From JBDRTU01 sp043823825 (GTDB lineage: Bacteria > Patescibacteriota > Patescibacteriia > Veblenbacterales > UBA10138), in the NCBI GenBank assembly GCA_043823825.1, contig JBDRTU010000022.1, positions 1 to 6,843 on the forward strand: a DNA stretch of 6,843 nucleotides, written 5' to 3'. Under the pieces are notes generated by a model. It did no database searches and had not been told where the DNA came from. It worked only from the letters and a program-made list of their open reading frames with translations. The position numbers and the translations under genes are program-made. Shown one piece after another: positions 5,368 to 6,843 of the stretch (position 1 is its first letter; each line of letters starts with the position of its first letter).

Positions 5368-5752
5368 GGTGGAGATGGCGGGAATTGCACCCGCGTCTAG
5401 AATGATTCCCTTCACCCGTCTACAGATATAGTCTGACTAATTTTAGCAAAGGTCAAGCCAGACAAAAGCCTCTGCTAGTTTGTTCCAAAGTACATCGGTT
5501 AACAGTTGGAACACCCATTAACCTGAACTCGATGAATGACGCTCTATAAGACTATCGAGATTGTCTAATAGAACGGCCTCTGCTTAAGAATTAAGCAAAA
5601 GCTGGTGCTAGAGCAAAGCTCGGAGAAAAGACCGATTTTACTTTAGCGACAAATGTTTTGGCATTTGTAAAAGTCTCGTCTTTTTAACGAAGTAACGAAA
5701 ACTTCGACCTGCTGGATAAAGTTTACCAGCCTATCAATTGTTAAACATCCCC
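5367..5752 (-). ncRNA. ssrA: Transfer-messenger RNA (tmRNA)
   Basis: tmRNA enters stalled ribosomes as an alanyl-tRNA mimic with SmpB, then serves as mRNA for a degradation tag. The 5' end GGGGATG (5752-5746) pairs with CATCTCC near the 3' end (7 bp with one G-U), leaving ACCA encoded in the gene. The T-arm has a GCGGG/CCCGC stem with loop TGCAATT. The D-like segment GTTTAACAATTGATAGG follows the acceptor strand. A tag frame sits in the middle, its stop inside the small hairpin TGCTTAA-TTC-TTAAGCA. Downstream are pseudoknot-like stems such as TTCCAA/TTGGAA. Length is 386 nt, normal for a one-piece tmRNA. The T-loop has G where U55 is usual. It lies 51 bp after smpB on the same strand; no clear promoter of its own was found, so it may be cut from a smpB-ssrA transcript. 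Confidence 0.93.
5591..5647 (-). other. tmRNA tag-peptide reading frame
   Basis: The resume codon is most likely GCT at 5647, preceded by TTTGTC in the way that TAGTC precedes the resume codon in E. coli tmRNA. The frame reads AKVKSVFSPSFALAPAFA and ends with TAA (5593-5591) inside a 7-bp hairpin. At 18 aa it is longer than the usual 8-12 residues, and it ends in AFA rather than LAA, though ALA occurs just before. The exact resume codon is inferred. Confidence 0.7.
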
Positions 5753-5803
5753 CAATACTAACCATTAGTAACTAGCTAAATAGCAATTAGCTTTGGCGAA
5801 GGT

Positions 5804-6250
5804 CTAATATTTTAAAGATCTTCGAATTTCTCTTTCTAGTTCTCGTTTTTTAATAGCTACGCGCTTGTCGTGCTTTTTTTTACCAGTGGCAACTGCGATC
5901 TGACATTTCACTAACCTGTGCGTAGTATACACCGAAACCGGCACAATTGTCAAGCCTTTAGAGCTGCTTTTCCCCAATAAATATGATAGTTCTTTTTTAG
6001 TTAACAGTAATTTACGATCGCGTTTGGGGTCGTAATGAATTTGGGCTCCCTTAGCTGGGGAATAAGGCGCGATGTGCGCCCCCACTAACCACATTTCTCC
6101 ACCTTTGGGAAGAACATAACTACCCTGTAAATTAATACTTCCCTTTTTAACTGACTTTACTTCCGGCCCAGTTAATACCAACCCTGCCTCAAATTTCTCT
6201 TGGATATTGAAGTCAAACAATGCTCGCTTGTTTTCTACTATAGGTTTCAT
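5804..6250 (-). CDS. smpB: SsrA-binding protein SmpB
   Basis: SmpB binds the tRNA-like domain of tmRNA and fills the decoding centre of stalled ribosomes, so that tmRNA can be accommodated. At 148 aa it is slightly short of the usual 150-160. The N-terminal IVENKRALFDF and FEAGLVLTGPEVKSVKKG (20-37) are the family signature, followed by MWLVGAHIAPY (53-63), DPKRDRKLLLTKKEL (74-88) and the basic C-terminal tail KKKHDKRVAIKKRELEREIRR (124-144) that enters the mRNA channel. The ATG at 6250 fits the family start; no Shine-Dalgarno precedes it. It lies directly upstream of ssrA on the same strand, so protein and RNA partners are linked. A terminator separates it from the small membrane gene upstream; no clear promoter is visible in the remaining gap. 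Confidence 0.97.
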   Translation of the reverse strand: MKPIVENKRALFDFNIQEKFEAGLVLTGPEVKSVKKGSINLQGSYVLPKGGEMWLVGAHIAPYSPAKGAQIHYDPKRDRKLLLTKKELSYLLGKSSSKGLTIVPVSVYTTHRLVKCQIAVATGKKKHDKRVAIKKRELEREIRRSLKY

Positions 6251-6271
6251 AATCTAATTGTAACTTTTTAA

Positions 6272-6315
6272 TAAAAAAATGGCCATCTCGCAAATGTTGC
6301 TAGCAAGATGGCCAT
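6272..6315 (-). terminator. Terminator of the small membrane protein gene
   Basis: On the minus strand ATGGCCATCT (6315-6306) pairs perfectly with AGATGGCCAT (6288-6279) and is followed by TTTTTTTATT. The 10-bp stem has a 17-nt loop in which two further G-C pairs can form. It lies 20 bp past the stop codon and before smpB. Confidence 0.9.
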
Positions 6316-6334
6316 GGAACTAATCACTGCCCTG

Positions 6335-6535
6335 TTATCGGGCGAAGGCGCATGATAGGTGGCCGAAACCGCGACTGATAATGCCGCGGAACCTCTTGGT
6401 CGCCAGTAGTGCAAATACGGCTAGCAATAAAACATCGGCCCAGCCAACCGCGGGGAAGTGCCCAACAGTCGTGATGTGAATAATTGCCAGCAGCGCGACG
6501 GCTGCCAAGAGTATGCGAACGATTTTATGCAACAT
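6335..6535 (-). CDS. Small two-helix membrane protein, 66 aa, unknown
   Basis: I do not recognise this family. Two hydrophobic segments (about residues 5-22, ILLAAVALLAIIHI, and 33-46, ADVLLLAVFALLA) are joined by a short loop with His, Pro and Gly. Positive residues at the N-terminus (HKIVR) and after helix 2 (TKRFRG) suggest a hairpin with both ends in the cytoplasm. AAGGA lies 7 nt before the ATG, a good Shine-Dalgarno. The gene has its own TTGACA promoter and terminator, so it is a complete single-gene unit. Its region is GC-rich (96 of 180 bases at 6361-6540 by hand count) compared with its AT-rich neighbours, which hints at strong codon preference or foreign origin. Confidence 0.7.
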   Translation of the reverse strand: MLHKIVRILLAAVALLAIIHITTVGHFPAVGWADVLLLAVFALLATKRFRGIISRGFGHLSCAFAR

Positions 6536-6601
6536 TGTTTGTTCCTTAATGTTGTGATTGTTTTTATGAATTTAACAAATACCAATTTTTCACAATAATT
6601 T

Positions 6602-6630
6602 ATACTAGCGCAAAATCGGTAATTTGTCAA
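6602..6630 (-). promoter_or_regulatory. Sigma-70-type promoter of the small membrane protein gene
   Basis: On the minus strand TTGACA (6630-6625) and TAGTAT (6607-6602) are separated by 17 bp. The start site should be near 6595, leaving a leader of about 60 nt. Confidence 0.8.
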
Positions 6631-6709
6631 GCCCTCGATTACCTAACCCCTCTAGCCTATGCCCAACAGGCCCAAAACTTGCACACGATGTGGTCATCAC
6701 GTACAGGTA

Positions 6710-6737
6710 TTGACAAATTATATAGATATGCTATCAT
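6710..6737 (+). promoter_or_regulatory. Strong divergent promoter reading out of the window
   Basis: TTGACA (6710-6715) is followed after 16 bp by TATCAT (6732-6737) carrying the extended -10 TGC (6729-6731). A perfect TATAAT (6737-6742) overlaps but would need a 21-bp spacer. Its first 11 bases, TTGACAAATTA, are an inverted copy of the start of the promoter at 6602-6630. Confidence 0.75.
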
Positions 6738-6810
6738 ATAATGTTTTGAATAGTTTACTTGTTTTTTAACAATTTAAAGCTCTGGTAGAGTAAGTTTTGT
6801 GGATATTGCC

Positions 6811-6843
6811 ATGGATAATGACCACAAATACAATACTTACTTG
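6811..6843 (+). CDS. Start of an unidentified gene, cut by the window edge
   Basis: ATG at 6811 opens a frame reading MDNDHKYNTYL to the last base. A GTG at 6799 in the same frame is an alternative start. The frame is closed upstream by TAA at 6775-6777. The promoter at 6710-6737 supports a gene here with a leader of roughly 60 nt. There is no clear Shine-Dalgarno, and too little sequence to name the product. Confidence 0.4.
   Translation, partial: MDNDHKYNTYL

Noticed and set aside
6421..6630. Minus-strand ORF of 69 codons overlapping the small membrane gene
   Set aside because: It runs through the promoter and leader of the 66-aa gene, in another frame and without a Shine-Dalgarno.

Overview
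The window looks like an ordinary chromosomal segment from a low-GC bacterium. It is dominated by translation genes on the minus strand. The short ArgRS, the four-helix-bundle (23S rRNA intervening-sequence type) protein, the single-gene spacing and the lack of Shine-Dalgarno (SD) sequences at several housekeeping genes suggest a Patescibacteria/CPR-type (Parcubacteria-like) genome. This placement is inference from gene style, not phylogeny. TGA acts as a stop here: it ends argS right after the family's usual ERM C-terminus, so the glycine-TGA code of Gracilibacteria/Absconditabacteria is unlikely.

Layout. Positions 1-1250 (+ strand) hold two single-gene units of unknown function (133 and 152 aa). 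Each has a TTGACA promoter, a good SD and a terminator, and the two promoters share a TTGTCA-containing 10-mer just after the start site. From 1325 to 6640 everything is on the minus strand. Read in the direction of transcription (right to left) it runs: a small GC-rich membrane protein with its own promoter and terminator; smpB; the tmRNA gene ssrA; a four-helix-bundle gene broken by one TGA; infC with a non-ATG start; a long leader with its own promoter; rpmI and rplT with a terminator; a GC-rich structured non-coding block of about 240 bp; and argS, with an extended -10 promoter almost touching its start codon. At the right edge a strong divergent promoter fires rightward into a gene of which only the first codons are present.

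Function. smpB and ssrA encode the two core parts of trans-translation and lie 51 bp apart. infC, rpmI and rplT form the classical IF3-L35-L20 cluster. The separate promoter and roughly 188-nt structured leader before rpmI are where L20 feedback control would be expected, and the TTG or ATT start of infC fits IF3 autocontrol. argS charges tRNA-Arg.

I see no CRISPR array, transposase, toxin-antitoxin pair or obvious new defence system. The best candidates for undescribed biology are the structured block at 3190-3430, the rpmI leader, the reordered inverted modules between ssrA and the broken gene, and the two orphan genes with matching promoters.
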